Assembly: GCA_900770185.1 (NCBI GenBank)
Contig: CAAGJM010000023.1
Coordinates: 1 to 23,431, forward strand
Length of the DNA: 23,431 bases
Source of the DNA: Clostridia bacterium
GTDB lineage: Bacteria > Bacillota > Clostridia > Christensenellales > Borkfalkiaceae
Direction: 5' to 3'
Shown: positions 1 to 7,716 of the stretch, one piece after another
Layout of the letters: each line of letters opens with the position of its first letter
Numbering within the stretch: the first letter of the stretch is position 1
Program-made: the position numbers and the translations under genes
Notes under the pieces: model-generated
The model's database searches: none
What the model was told of the DNA's origin: nothing
What the model saw: only the letters and a program-made list of their open reading frames with translations

Positions 1-76
1 CGCCGATTTAACAAATTTTGCGCCGCTAAAACTTAATGCGGTTCAGTCACCGTTCGGCTAACACAGCAAAAACCGA

Positions 77-111
77 TTTATGCCCGCAAAAATAGTTTGG
101 AATAATGAATG
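77..111. repeat. 35-bp dispersed repeat, copy 1 (downstream of tatD)
   Basis: Near-identical (3 mismatches in 35) to 10579-10613, same orientation. It sits 25 bp beyond the tatD stop in an otherwise featureless 135-bp end of the window. It might be the leader of a further minus-strand gene outside the window. Confidence 0.7.
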
Positions 112-135
112 TTTGACCCCACCAAAAATACCCGA

Positions 136-909
136 CTATTTTGCCGAGTATTTAGTAAACAATCGTTTAAAATTTTCCTCTACGCAATCTGCAAGCTCGC
201 AGACGGTTACGCCTAAAACCCCCGCCGCGTATTCGTAAACGAATTTAACGTTTGCCTGTTCGTTCCGCCTGCCGCGCAAAGGTTCGGGGCTTAAATAGGG
301 CGCGTCGGTTTCAAACAAAATTCTGTCTATCCCGACTCTTTTTATAATTTCCGCTTTTTTGGCGTTTTTAAAGGTAATGACCCCGCCGAACGAAAAATAT
401 CCGCCCATACGCTTAAATTCGTCAACGAGTTCGAGCGAATACGAGTAGCAGTGCATCAAAAAACCGCAATTTAGTTTGTCGACGTTTTCTTTAAGCACGC
501 TAAGCGTATCCGCCGCCGCGTCGCGCGAGTGGATGACGAGCGGCAATTTATACTTATCCGCTAAGCAAATCTGTTTTAAAAAACAGGCTTTTTGCACTTC
601 GTAATCGTAACCTTCGTAATGCTTATCGAACCCCGCCTCGCCGACGGCTAAGCACTTTTTATTCGCAAGCAGCGGAATAATTTCGTCTATATCGCTGCCG
701 CTTGCAGCGTTTTCGGGGTGAACGCCCGCGGTAAAATATACTTCGGGAAACTTTTCGGACAAATTAAGCGCGCTTTTACTCGTCGCCCCGTCGCACCCCG
801 AATCGACCGCCGCTATAACGCCCGCGCTTAAATATCTTTCGCGAACCGCCGATAAATCTTCAATGAACGCAACGTCGCTTAAATGGGTGTGCGCGTCGAT
901 AAATCTCAT
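136..909 (-). CDS. tatD: TatD-family metal-dependent hydrolase (DNase)
   Basis: A 257-aa TIM-barrel amidohydrolase-type protein. Visible motifs are the N-terminal metal pair H7 and H9, GVHPE at 62-66, the bridging glutamate E91 in GEAGFD, H127 in IHSRD, H153 in MHCYS, and D202 in ETDAPYL followed by RGRRNE. These are the expected TatD metal ligands, and the length is normal. TatD proteins are cytosolic Mg-dependent 3'-5' exonucleases linked to DNA repair and RNA quality control; the exact substrate cannot be told from sequence. The gene starts 5 bp after the metG stop, the usual Bacillota order, so it is probably co-transcribed with metG. No strong Shine-Dalgarno is seen before the ATG, which fits translational coupling to metG. 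Confidence 0.95.
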   Translation of the reverse strand: MRFIDAHTHLSDVAFIEDLSAVRERYLSAGVIAAVDSGCDGATSKSALNLSEKFPEVYFTAGVHPENAASGSDIDEIIPLLANKKCLAVGEAGFDKHYEGYDYEVQKACFLKQICLADKYKLPLVIHSRDAAADTLSVLKENVDKLNCGFLMHCYSYSLELVDEFKRMGGYFSFGGVITFKNAKKAEIIKRVGIDRILFETDAPYLSPEPLRGRRNEQANVKFVYEYAAGVLGVTVCELADCVEENFKRLFTKYSAK

Positions 910-914
910 AACAA

Positions 915-2885
915 TTATAAAACTTTCGCACCCGCGGGCATATCGCCGAGCGGCGTTACGAGCTTAACCTTATCGCCCTCTTCCGCGCAAAGTATCATTC
1001 CGTTCGACTCAACCCCCGCAAGGCGCGCGGGTTTAAGGTTTGCGACCAGCACGACTTTTTTACCGAGTAGCTCTTCCGCTTTATAATACTTTTTCAGCCC
1101 CGAGCAAACTATCCTTTCGCCCGCCCCGTCGTCAAGGGTGATTTTGTAAAGCTTATCGGACTTTTCTATTTCTTCGACCTTTTTTATTTCGGCTACGATT
1201 AAACTCGTCTTTTTAAAATCGTCAATCGTTATAACGCCCGCGTCGGCGGCGGGTTTTTGCGCCGCTTTTTCAGCCGCTTTTTGCTCGTTTTTATGCTTTA
1301 TAGCGGCAAGCTTTTCGATTTCTTCAATCTCTTTTTTAACGTCTATTCTCGGGAAAATCGGTTCGGCGACGGTTATCGTTACGTCGCCCTTCAAACCGCC
1401 GAATTTTGCGTTTTCAAAAGTGGTTTCTTTCTCGCCGTCAACGCCTAAATAAGCTAAAATTTTATTCGGCGCTTTCGTAATAAACGGCTTTAAAAGAATT
1501 GCCGAAACGCGTATCGCTTCGCACAAAACGTATAGGACGGTATTAAGCCTTTCAGCCTGCGCTTCGTCTTTGCCGAGCTTCCACGGCTCGGTTTCGTCGA
1601 TATACTTGTTAGCGCGTTCAACGCACTTAAAAATGTCCGTAAGCGCGGCGGGAACGTCTATCGCGTCGATATCCGCTTTAACTTTATCGAGCGCGCCGTT
1701 CAGCATTTCAATGACTTCTTTATCGATAGCCTCGTATTTTTTCGGCTCGTAAAGTTTGCCGCCCTGATATTTGTTGACCATGGCGGTCGTCCTCGAAACG
1801 AGGTTTCCCAAAGAGTTTGACAAGTCGGAATTTATGCGTTTAAGCAAACTTTCGTTGGTGTAAACGCCGTCGTTACCGAAGGGGATTTCGCGCAGTAAAA
1901 AGTATCTTAAAGCGTCGGTGCCGTAACGGTCGACGAGTTCTTTCGGGTCGGTAATTTCCGTTTTAATATTCTCGCCCTTACTTTTAGAGAGTTTGTCGCC
2001 CCCGATTAAAAGCCAGCCGTGACCGTAAACGCGCTCGGGAAGCGGTAGGTCAAGCGCCATTAAAATGGCGGGCCAGATAATGGTGTGGAAACGGACTATT
2101 TCTTTACCGATCATCTGAAGGTTTGCGGGCCAGTACTTTTTAAACAACTCGTCGTTATCGGTGCCGTAACCGAGCGCGGTTATATAGTTGGTAAGCGCGT
2201 CTATCCACACGTAAACGGTGTGCTTTTCGTCAAAAGTTACGGGTATGCCCCACTTTATAGTGGTGCGCGAAACGCATAAGTCCTGAAGCCCCGGCTTTAT
2301 AAAGTTGTTTATCATCTCGTTCATACGCGACTTAGGCTGTATGAATTCGGGGTTCTCCCGATAATGTTTTAAAATTCTGTCGCCGTACTTTGAAAGACGG
2401 AAAAAGTAACTTTCTTCTTTACCCTTTTCAACCTTTCTGCCGCAGTCGGGGCATAACCCGTCTTTTAGTTGCGACTCCGTCCAGAACGACTCGCACGGGG
2501 TGCAGTACCAGCCCTCGTAGGTGGACTTATAAATTTCGCCCTTGTCGTAGAGTTCTTTAAATATTTTTTGAACGGCTTTAACGTGATAATCGTCCGTCGT
2601 GCGGATAAATTTATCGTAAGAAACGTCAAGTTTTTGCCAAATTTCTTTAAGTTCGGCAACGAGCGGGTTAATAAACTCCATCGGCGTAAGCCCCTGCTCC
2701 GCCGCTTTTTTTTCTATTTTTTGCCCGTGCTCGTCGGTGCCGGTTAAAAAGAACACGTCTTTACCCGACATTCTCATAAAACGGGCGAGCGCGTCGCACA
2801 CGACGGTCGTATAGCAATGCCCTATGTGCCAGTGTCCGCTCGGATAATAAATGGGGGTTGTGATGTAAAATTTATCGTTTGCCAT
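915..2885 (-). CDS. metG: Methionyl-tRNA synthetase with C-terminal tRNA-binding domain
   Basis: Class I synthetase of 656 aa that charges tRNA-Met in the cytosol. The HIGH signature is at 20-23 and the KMSKS signature appears as KLSKS near residue 297. A CxxC...CxxC zinc knuckle (CTPC and CPDC, about residues 128-147) lies in the connective-peptide region. The catalytic and anticodon-binding domains are followed by a Lys/Ala-rich linker and a C-terminal OB-fold domain of about 100 aa (Trbp111/EMAP-II type; ITIDDF..., then NLKPARLAGVESNGM). The length matches the long bacterial form. The start is supported by an AAGGT ribosome-binding site 5-6 nt upstream and by a promoter-like sequence at 2956-2984. 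It heads a two-gene unit with tatD. No T-box leader is visible. Confidence 0.98.
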   Translation of the reverse strand: MANDKFYITTPIYYPSGHWHIGHCYTTVVCDALARFMRMSGKDVFFLTGTDEHGQKIEKKAAEQGLTPMEFINPLVAELKEIWQKLDVSYDKFIRTTDDYHVKAVQKIFKELYDKGEIYKSTYEGWYCTPCESFWTESQLKDGLCPDCGRKVEKGKEESYFFRLSKYGDRILKHYRENPEFIQPKSRMNEMINNFIKPGLQDLCVSRTTIKWGIPVTFDEKHTVYVWIDALTNYITALGYGTDNDELFKKYWPANLQMIGKEIVRFHTIIWPAILMALDLPLPERVYGHGWLLIGGDKLSKSKGENIKTEITDPKELVDRYGTDALRYFLLREIPFGNDGVYTNESLLKRINSDLSNSLGNLVSRTTAMVNKYQGGKLYEPKKYEAIDKEVIEMLNGALDKVKADIDAIDVPAALTDIFKCVERANKYIDETEPWKLGKDEAQAERLNTVLYVLCEAIRVSAILLKPFITKAPNKILAYLGVDGEKETTFENAKFGGLKGDVTITVAEPIFPRIDVKKEIEEIEKLAAIKHKNEQKAAEKAAQKPAADAGVITIDDFKKTSLIVAEIKKVEEIEKSDKLYKITLDDGAGERIVCSGLKKYYKAEELLGKKVVLVANLKPARLAGVESNGMILCAEEGDKVKLVTPLGDMPAGAKVL

Positions 2886-2955
2886 ATTTCACCTTAGAAA
2901 CCTTGCCGCAAGCCGCGCGCCCGCGCGACTACACGACAAATTTTTTTACTTTATT

Positions 2956-2984
2956 ATTGTACTACTTTGGGCGGCGTTTGTAAA
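2956..2984 (-). promoter_or_regulatory. Sigma-A-type promoter for metG-tatD
   Basis: On the minus strand, TTTACA (2979-2984) is followed after exactly 17 bp by TACAAT (2956-2961). Both hexamers are one base from consensus. Transcription would begin near 2949, giving a leader of about 60 nt with a short GC-rich hairpin before the AAGGT ribosome-binding site. Predicted from sequence only. Confidence 0.6.
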
Positions 2985-3012
2985 TTAAATATACTAATTA
3001 TTTAGTTTTTGG

Positions 3013-3018
3013 CATAAT
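3013..3018 (+). promoter_or_regulatory. Candidate -10 element directly before spmA, no Shine-Dalgarno
   Basis: CATAAT lies 7 bp before the spmA ATG, and no AGGAG-like sequence is found between them. If used as a -10, transcription would start at or next to the start codon (leaderless mRNA). The CATA start recalls sporulation sigma-E -10 elements, which fits known spmAB control in Bacillus, but no convincing -35 is seen at the right spacing. Weak. Confidence 0.3.
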
Positions 3019-3025
3019 TTAAACC

Positions 3026-3565
3026 ATGAACGCAGTGTTTTCGGTTACGGTTATCGTATCGCTTACGGCTTTGATTTTCATCTCTCCCGACGAAATTTTG
3101 CCGGCCTTTTCAAAAAGCGCGGGGGCGGCGGCGGAAATTTCTGTTAAACTTTTGCTTACATACGTTTTGTGGTCGGGGATTACGGGACTTATAACCGCAA
3201 GCGGGCTTAACAAAAAAATATCCAAACTTTTTAAACCCCTCATCTCAAAACTGTTCGGCGTTAAAGACGAAAAAACGACGGACGAGTTAAGCGTCAATCT
3301 GTCCGCAAACCTCTTAGGGCTGGGCGGAGTTGCCACCCCCGCCGCGATAAACGCGATGAGTTTTATGGACGAAACGGGAAACGAAAGCGGCAAAAACATG
3401 CTGTTTATAATATCCGCAACCTCTATTCAGATTTTGCCGTTAACGGTTATGGGACTTATGGCGGAATACGGAGCAAAAAACCCCGCCGCTATCATTCTTC
3501 CCACCCTTATCGGCACTTTTTTGTCTACCGCAACGGGCGTTATTTTAGCAAAGGTTTTTAAATGA
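3026..3565 (+). CDS. spmA: Spore maturation protein A (nucleoside-recognition GATE domain)
   Basis: A 179-aa hydrophobic protein with several membrane segments (about residues 3-20, 40-60, 95-115, 128-145 and 155-177). The conserved pattern SANLLGLGGVATP then INAM is typical of the SpmA/nucleoside-recognition (GATE) family, and the N-terminal layout resembles Bacillus SpmA. In Bacillus, SpmA and SpmB are membrane proteins needed for spore core dehydration and heat resistance; their transported substrate is unknown. The stop overlaps the spmB start (ATGA), showing an operon. No Shine-Dalgarno is visible before the ATG. The gene is divergent from metG. Its presence suggests a spore-forming lineage, or one with spore-forming ancestors, but two genes do not prove sporulation. 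Confidence 0.9.
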   Translation: MNAVFSVTVIVSLTALIFISPDEILPAFSKSAGAAAEISVKLLLTYVLWSGITGLITASGLNKKISKLFKPLISKLFGVKDEKTTDELSVNLSANLLGLGGVATPAAINAMSFMDETGNESGKNMLFIISATSIQILPLTVMGLMAEYGAKNPAAIILPTLIGTFLSTATGVILAKVFK

Positions 3566-4077
3566 AGTTCGCCGTCTACTTAGTCCCCGTTCTTATTTTA
3601 TTGCTGCTTATATACTGCGTTGTAAAACGAGTTAATATTTACGACGCCTTCGTTTCGGGCGCGAAAACGGCGTTCCCGCTCGTCGTAACGATATTCCCGT
3701 ACGTCGCGGCGATAATGCTTGCCTACGAACTGTTCCGCGAAAGCGGACTTTTAGACGTGACCATCAAGTTTTTATCGCCCGTTTTTAACTTTCTGAACGT
3801 TCCGCCGGAGCTAATACCCCTTATAGTTTTAAAACCCTTTTCGGGCAGCGGAAGCCTTGCCGTTTTAAGCGAGGTTTATAAAAATTACGGAGTAAACTCT
3901 TATATCGCGCTTGCGGCGAGTGCGGTTTTCGGTTCGAGCGAAACGATTTTTTACATTGCCGCCGTCTATTACTCGAAATGCAATAATAAAAAAGCGACGA
4001 AAGCGATTTTAATTTCGCTTTTCGCCACTTTCTTTTCAACGTTTTTGACTTGTTTTATTTCTAAATTTTTCGCGTAA
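3562..4077 (+). CDS. spmB: Spore maturation protein B (nucleoside-recognition GATE domain)
   Basis: A 171-aa polytopic membrane protein, partner of SpmA. It begins with a membrane segment (about residues 4-20). Family hallmarks are FVSGAKTAFPLV, PYVAAIMLAYELFRESG, VLKPFSGSGSLAVL and a GSSETIFYIAAVYYS block (about residues 131-145), all characteristic of SpmB. Translation is coupled to spmA: the ATG overlaps the spmA TGA, with an AAAGG ribosome-binding site about 8 nt upstream. The downstream side is a repeat-rich non-coding stretch facing the convergent zinc-ribbon gene, with no classical hairpin-plus-T-tract terminator. Confidence 0.92.
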   Translation: MKFAVYLVPVLILLLLIYCVVKRVNIYDAFVSGAKTAFPLVVTIFPYVAAIMLAYELFRESGLLDVTIKFLSPVFNFLNVPPELIPLIVLKPFSGSGSLAVLSEVYKNYGVNSYIALAASAVFGSSETIFYIAAVYYSKCNNKKATKAILISLFATFFSTFLTCFISKFFA

Positions 4078-4504
4078 CTCCGCCTGAATTCAGCCGCCTA
4101 ACCCTTGCCCCGCCCGTTAAAGGGGGGACAGCCGTCGCCTTTGCGACGGCAGGGGGGATTGGCTGGTTCTAAATATAAAATCTACACTCGTCATGTTGAG
4201 CGCAGTCGAAACATCCAGCCGTTAGGCGCATCATATATAAAAATGCGGCGTTCCGCCTAGACCCTTCGACAAGCTCAGGGTGACGGGGCTATTAACATAA
4301 AAGCGGCGGGGAAAGCCCCGCCCTACGTCGGATTTACGCGTTCCATATAGTTCGCGCGCATTTAAGCCCGCGTTCGCTTCCGCGAGACCCTTCGGCAAGC
4401 TCAGGGTGACGGGATATATTTATATAATTCGCAACGAAAAGCGGCGGGGAAAGCCACGCCCTACTTTAAGTTTACGGGGTCAAATAAAGCCCGCCCGCAT
4501 TTAT
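4078..4504. repeat. Repeat-rich non-coding stretch between convergent genes
   Basis: This 427-bp gap holds no credible gene. It contains a perfect hairpin (4131-4150) and three copies of a degenerate core, TTCGn(2-4)GCTCAgggTGAC-like: one inverted at 4190-4210, two direct at 4265-4284 and 4391-4410. It also has two copies of a GGCGGGG-AAAG-CCCCGCC hairpin module (4305-4322 intact, 4443-4460 with one stem mismatch), each followed by CCCTAC. The same modules, diverged, recur in the 18290-18802 gap. The direct modules repeat at 126-138 bp intervals. This looks like dispersed, non-coding intergenic repeat DNA. Confidence 0.75.
4121..4158. repeat. Perfect 8-bp hairpin between two AGGGGGGA direct repeats
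   Basis: GCCGTCGC (4131-4138) and GCGACGGC (4143-4150) pair perfectly around a CTTT loop. The hairpin is bracketed by AGGGGGGA at 4121-4128 and 4151-4158. No T-tract follows on either strand, so it is not a standard intrinsic terminator. It lies 50-75 bp after the spmB stop. Confidence 0.7.
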
Positions 4505-5239
4505 TTACTTTATTTTGCTTGGGTCGTATAAAACCCTTCTGCACGTCTCGCACTCGTAAAGTTCGCCCGCTTCAAGCCGTTCGTAAGCCGTTATGGACTG
4601 ATTCGAGCCGCAACGGGGGCAGTAAACGGACTTCGTTTTAGCGTTTACGTTCGCGTCGCAGATAATAGGGAATTTTAAGTCCTTGCGCTTCAACTGATAT
4701 TTGTCCATTACCTGTTTGTCGATAGTCGCGCCTATTTCAGCCATCTTATCCTTCAACGCCTTAACGTCGTTGGTTTTTTGCGCGCGTAGTTCTTCAAACT
4801 TAGGCTTATACGCGGCGAATTGTTCGCGCATGACTTTGTTTTGTTTGTTGAGTTTAACGACTTCGCGGCTAAGGTCTTCCATTTCCTTGATAACGTCGTT
4901 AATTTCCTGCTCGCGGCGGCTGAGCGCGTCCACTGCGGACTTAAATTTTTTAGAGATATAGTTAAGTTCCGATTCGTCTTCGCAAGATTCGACTATCGTC
5001 TTACATTCCGCGGCGGTTTTTTTCATTTCGTCAACTTCTTTAAGCGCGTTGTTGTATCTTATAAGCAATCTTTCGGCCTTGTCCTCAAACGCCTGAAGGG
5101 TGTCTTTGACGGTAGATAAAAACTTTCTGGCGGCGTAGTATTTCTGCGCCTCTTCCGTCTTTAAAATTTCGTCTTCTATAGTTTTGAGTTGAAGGTCGAC
5201 TTCCTGATAATCAAGAAGTTTTTTTATGAGTTCCGACAT
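4505..5239 (-). CDS. Coiled-coil protein with C-terminal C4 zinc ribbon
   Basis: A 244-aa protein: a long charged helical coiled-coil region (about residues 1-185, rich in E/K with heptad-like spacing), then a zinc ribbon with C207-x2-C210 (CPRC) and C230-x2-C233 (CETC). This is the C4-type zinc-ribbon (zf-RING_7) family, commonly found next to Nif3-like genes in Bacillota and Actinomycetota. Molecular role is not established; a nucleic-acid or protein contact through the ribbon is an inference. It is the last gene of the dgt-dnaG-rpoD unit, 11 bp after the Nif3-like gene, with a clear AAAGGAGAAC ribbon-binding site upstream of the ATG (that is, an AAGGAG Shine-Dalgarno 7-8 nt before it). Confidence 0.85.
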   Translation of the reverse strand: MSELIKKLLDYQEVDLQLKTIEDEILKTEEAQKYYAARKFLSTVKDTLQAFEDKAERLLIRYNNALKEVDEMKKTAAECKTIVESCEDESELNYISKKFKSAVDALSRREQEINDVIKEMEDLSREVVKLNKQNKVMREQFAAYKPKFEELRAQKTNDVKALKDKMAEIGATIDKQVMDKYQLKRKDLKFPIICDANVNAKTKSVYCPRCGSNQSITAYERLEAGELYECETCRRVLYDPSKIK

Positions 5240-5250
5240 ATCGTTCTCCT

Positions 5251-6021
5251 TTACAAAAACAGCTCGTCTAAAACGATTTCGCTGTTTGTTAATTTTAAAT
5301 TTTTTATAAGTTCTTCGGCAAATTTTTTAAACCCGTAAAACTCGCTTGCGTAATGCGTTAAGTTTATAACCGAAACGCCCCTTTCGCTTGCGGCAAGCAG
5401 TATATGGTGGGGGATATCCGAAGATATACAAACTTCCGCGTCGCCGATAAGCTGTAAGCCCTCTTCATCGAAGCCCGCGCCGCAAAAAGACGCGATACGG
5501 CTTACTTTTTTATCCCCGCCGTAAACGGAGACTTTTTCCGCGTTAAGTTCTTTTTTCAACTTTTCGGCTAAGCAAAAAACGCTCGTTTCGGGTATAGTAT
5601 AAAAACTGCCGTAGCCCGTTTCGGGTGAAGACAGCGGCATTAAAATCCGCCTTGTTTTCGCGCCCGCAGCGACGGCTAAACAGTAGTCCGTCCCCCGTTT
5701 GGCGCAATCTAAATTCAAGTGATAAGAAACGACGCCCAAACCGTTTTTAGCGGATGCAAAAAGCGCGGAGTCTTCTTCAAGTTTTTTTAACGGATTATAA
5801 ATTGCGGGGTGATGAGTTATTATTAAATTCGCACCGATTTTTTTAGCCCGCTCTACCGATTTTTTAGTTAAGTCGAGGCTGAAAACAACGCCCGTCACGT
5901 TTTTTGGCATAGGGATAATTATCCCGCTGTTATCGTACCCGCCGTAAGTTTTAACGAACTCGTCCGACAGTTTAAGCGGCGCTAAACTTTCCATAGCGGC
6001 AATAATTTCACAGGCTTCCAT
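5251..6021 (-). CDS. Nif3-like dinuclear metal centre protein (YqfO family)
   Basis: A 256-aa member of the Nif3/DUF34 family. Motifs seen are THHPAIY (metal-binding histidine pair, about residues 89-95), VSYHLNLDCA (about 117-126), and a C-terminal HYASE block that supplies the other His/Glu ligands. The usual N-terminal W-D-N-x-G appears as Y-D-N-S-G. It is the short form, lacking the middle PII-like insert of Bacillus YqfO. These proteins form hexamers with two metals per subunit; a GTP cyclohydrolase-like role has been proposed but is not settled. The start overlaps the end of trmK by 14 bp, a pairing conserved across Bacillota. Confidence 0.9.
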   Translation of the reverse strand: MEACEIIAAMESLAPLKLSDEFVKTYGGYDNSGIIIPMPKNVTGVVFSLDLTKKSVERAKKIGANLIITHHPAIYNPLKKLEEDSALFASAKNGLGVVSYHLNLDCAKRGTDYCLAVAAGAKTRRILMPLSSPETGYGSFYTIPETSVFCLAEKLKKELNAEKVSVYGGDKKVSRIASFCGAGFDEEGLQLIGDAEVCISSDIPHHILLAASERGVSVINLTHYASEFYGFKKFAEELIKNLKLTNSEIVLDELFL

Positions 6022-6652
6022 TTATAATCTCCTCTAATTCGGTAAGTTCCTTATTTACTTCGCTTAAAAGCGATTCGCTTGCCGCAGACGATAAAATCGC
6101 CCGCTTTTTTGCGGCTTCGGCGCGTAATTTTTCTATAAAATCGGCGGGGCGGGTTTTCAGGTTATCTTTCCCGTACTTGATTTCAAGCTCGCTATACTCC
6201 CCTTTTCCTCGGGTAAAAAGCATTATATCGTAAAACTTTTTGCCGTCTTTAAAAGTGTAATCTTTTTCCGCCTTATAGCCGTTTTCGCTTAAAAAAGCGC
6301 GGACTTTGTTTTGGTTTTTATGCGGCAAAAGTATCAGCGTTTCGACGATAAACGGGGAAACCGATAAAATTTTAATTATCTCTTCGCCGCCCATACCCGC
6401 AATTACGGCTGCGTTCGGAGCTTCACTATACCCTTTAAGCCCGTCGGACACGACGGCTTGAACCGCCCCCGCGAATGGTTTTAACAGCGCGACTGCCTTA
6501 TTTAAGCATTTTTCGGATATATCGCTGATTACAACCCTTTTCGCCTTGCCCGATTTAAGCGCGCCGAAAGCAACCAGCCCGTGGTCGCACCCGACGTCCG
6601 CCAAAACTTCCGTTTTGGGGATAAGTTTTACGATTTCCGCGATTCGTTTCAT
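6008..6652 (-). CDS. trmK: tRNA (adenine(22)-N1)-methyltransferase
   Basis: A 214-aa Rossmann-fold SAM-dependent methyltransferase. Motif I is ADVGCDHGLVAF near residue 20, followed by VISDIS, the family-specific AGMGGEEI (about residue 86) and LILLPHKNQNKVR. This pattern is that of TrmK (YqfN), which makes m1A22 in the D-loop region of certain tRNAs. The C-terminal 50 aa are a charged helical extension typical of the family. The gene begins 5 bp after the rpoD stop and overlaps the Nif3-like gene, so it is in the rpoD operon. The Shine-Dalgarno is poor, consistent with coupling to rpoD. Confidence 0.93.
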   Translation of the reverse strand: MKRIAEIVKLIPKTEVLADVGCDHGLVAFGALKSGKAKRVVISDISEKCLNKAVALLKPFAGAVQAVVSDGLKGYSEAPNAAVIAGMGGEEIIKILSVSPFIVETLILLPHKNQNKVRAFLSENGYKAEKDYTFKDGKKFYDIMLFTRGKGEYSELEIKYGKDNLKTRPADFIEKLRAEAAKKRAILSSAASESLLSEVNKELTELEEIINGSL

Positions 6653-6657
6653 CGACT

Positions 6658-7716
6658 TTAAGTATCTAAATATTCTTTAAGTTTTTTGCTTCTCGAGGGG
6701 TGGCGGAGTTTTCTTAACGCCTTCGCTTCGATCTGGCGAATACGCTCACGCGTTACGTTGAACTCTTTGCCGACTTCTTCGAGCGTCCTCGTCTTTCCGT
6801 CGTCGATGCCGTATCTTAACCTTAAAACCTTTTCTTCACGCGGGGTGAGGGTGTCAAGCACGGTTATAAGCTGCTGTTTAAGCATCGAAAACGTTACTAT
6901 ATCGCTGGGGGAAGCGGCGTTATCGTCCTCGATAAAGTCGCCGAGTTTGCTGTCCTCTTCTTCGCCGATAGGCGTTTCGAGCGAAACGGGGTCCTGCGCG
7001 ATTTTCTGAATTTCAACGACTTTTGAAACGGATATACCCATTTTCGCCGCGATTTCTTCGGGGGTCGGCTCTCTGCCGTATTCCTGCAAAAGTTGGCGGG
7101 ATACGCGTATAACTTTGTTTATCGTTTCAACCATGTGAACGGGTATACGAATGGTTCTTGCCTGGTCGGCAATCGCGCGGGTTATCGCCTGACGTATCCA
7201 CCACGTCGCGTAAGTCGAAAACTTAAAGCCTTTAGTGTAATCGAACTTTTCGACCGCTTTCATAAGACCTAAGTTTCCTTCCGAAATAAGGTCTAAAAGG
7301 TGCATTCCGCGCCCGACGTAGCGTTTTGCGATGGAGACGACGAGCCTTAAGTTAGACTCCGTCAATTTCTTTTTCGCGTCTTCGTCGCCGTTCATCATTT
7401 TTTCGGCAAGTTCGATTTCTTCTTCGGTGGATAAAAGGGTGTACTTTCCGATGTCTTTAAGGTACATTTTGACGGGGTCGTCCATAGAAATTTCTTTGGA
7501 TATCTCGTCGTACAAATCTTTCGTCCTGTCGTATTCGTCGACAATTTCTATTTTAGCGTCTTCAAGCGCTTTATAAATGCTTTCGACCTGATCGGGCGTG
7601 GCGTTTATTTTTTCGAGTTTGTCGCAAAGCTCTTCCGAGCCTATCGAGCCTTTCTTGCCGTAAACCGCGGTAAGTTCGTCGGTTATGGTTTTCAGTTGCT
7701 GGTCGCTTATACTCAT
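6658..7716 (-). CDS. rpoD: Primary (housekeeping) RNA polymerase sigma factor
   Basis: A 352-aa sigma-70 group 1 factor (SigA). Region 1.2 begins at DPVKMYLKDIG; region 2 holds NLRLVVSIAKRY, LDLISEGNLGLMKAVEKFDY and the -10-recognition segment FSTYATWWIRQAI; region 3 follows; region 4 carries TPREEKVLRLRYGI and the helix-turn-helix TLEEVGKEFNVTRERIRQIE. The short acidic N-terminal region 1.1 is of the reduced Gram-positive kind. It lies directly after dnaG with an ATGA stop/start overlap, the ancestral dnaG-rpoD arrangement, so priming of replication and the main transcription factor are co-expressed. Confidence 0.98.
   Translation of the reverse strand: MSISDQQLKTITDELTAVYGKKGSIGSEELCDKLEKINATPDQVESIYKALEDAKIEIVDEYDRTKDLYDEISKEISMDDPVKMYLKDIGKYTLLSTEEEIELAEKMMNGDEDAKKKLTESNLRLVVSIAKRYVGRGMHLLDLISEGNLGLMKAVEKFDYTKGFKFSTYATWWIRQAITRAIADQARTIRIPVHMVETINKVIRVSRQLLQEYGREPTPEEIAAKMGISVSKVVEIQKIAQDPVSLETPIGEEEDSKLGDFIEDDNAASPSDIVTFSMLKQQLITVLDTLTPREEKVLRLRYGIDDGKTRTLEEVGKEFNVTRERIRQIEAKALRKLRHPSRSKKLKEYLDT

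Noticed and set aside
1..135. Gene or terminator in the left end
   Set aside because: No frame of useful length and no hairpin with a T-tract after tatD; only the 35-bp repeat copy can be supported.
2886..2955. T-box or other riboswitch in the metG leader
   Set aside because: The predicted leader is only about 60 nt with one small GC hairpin, and no T-box core sequence is seen; too short for a T-box.
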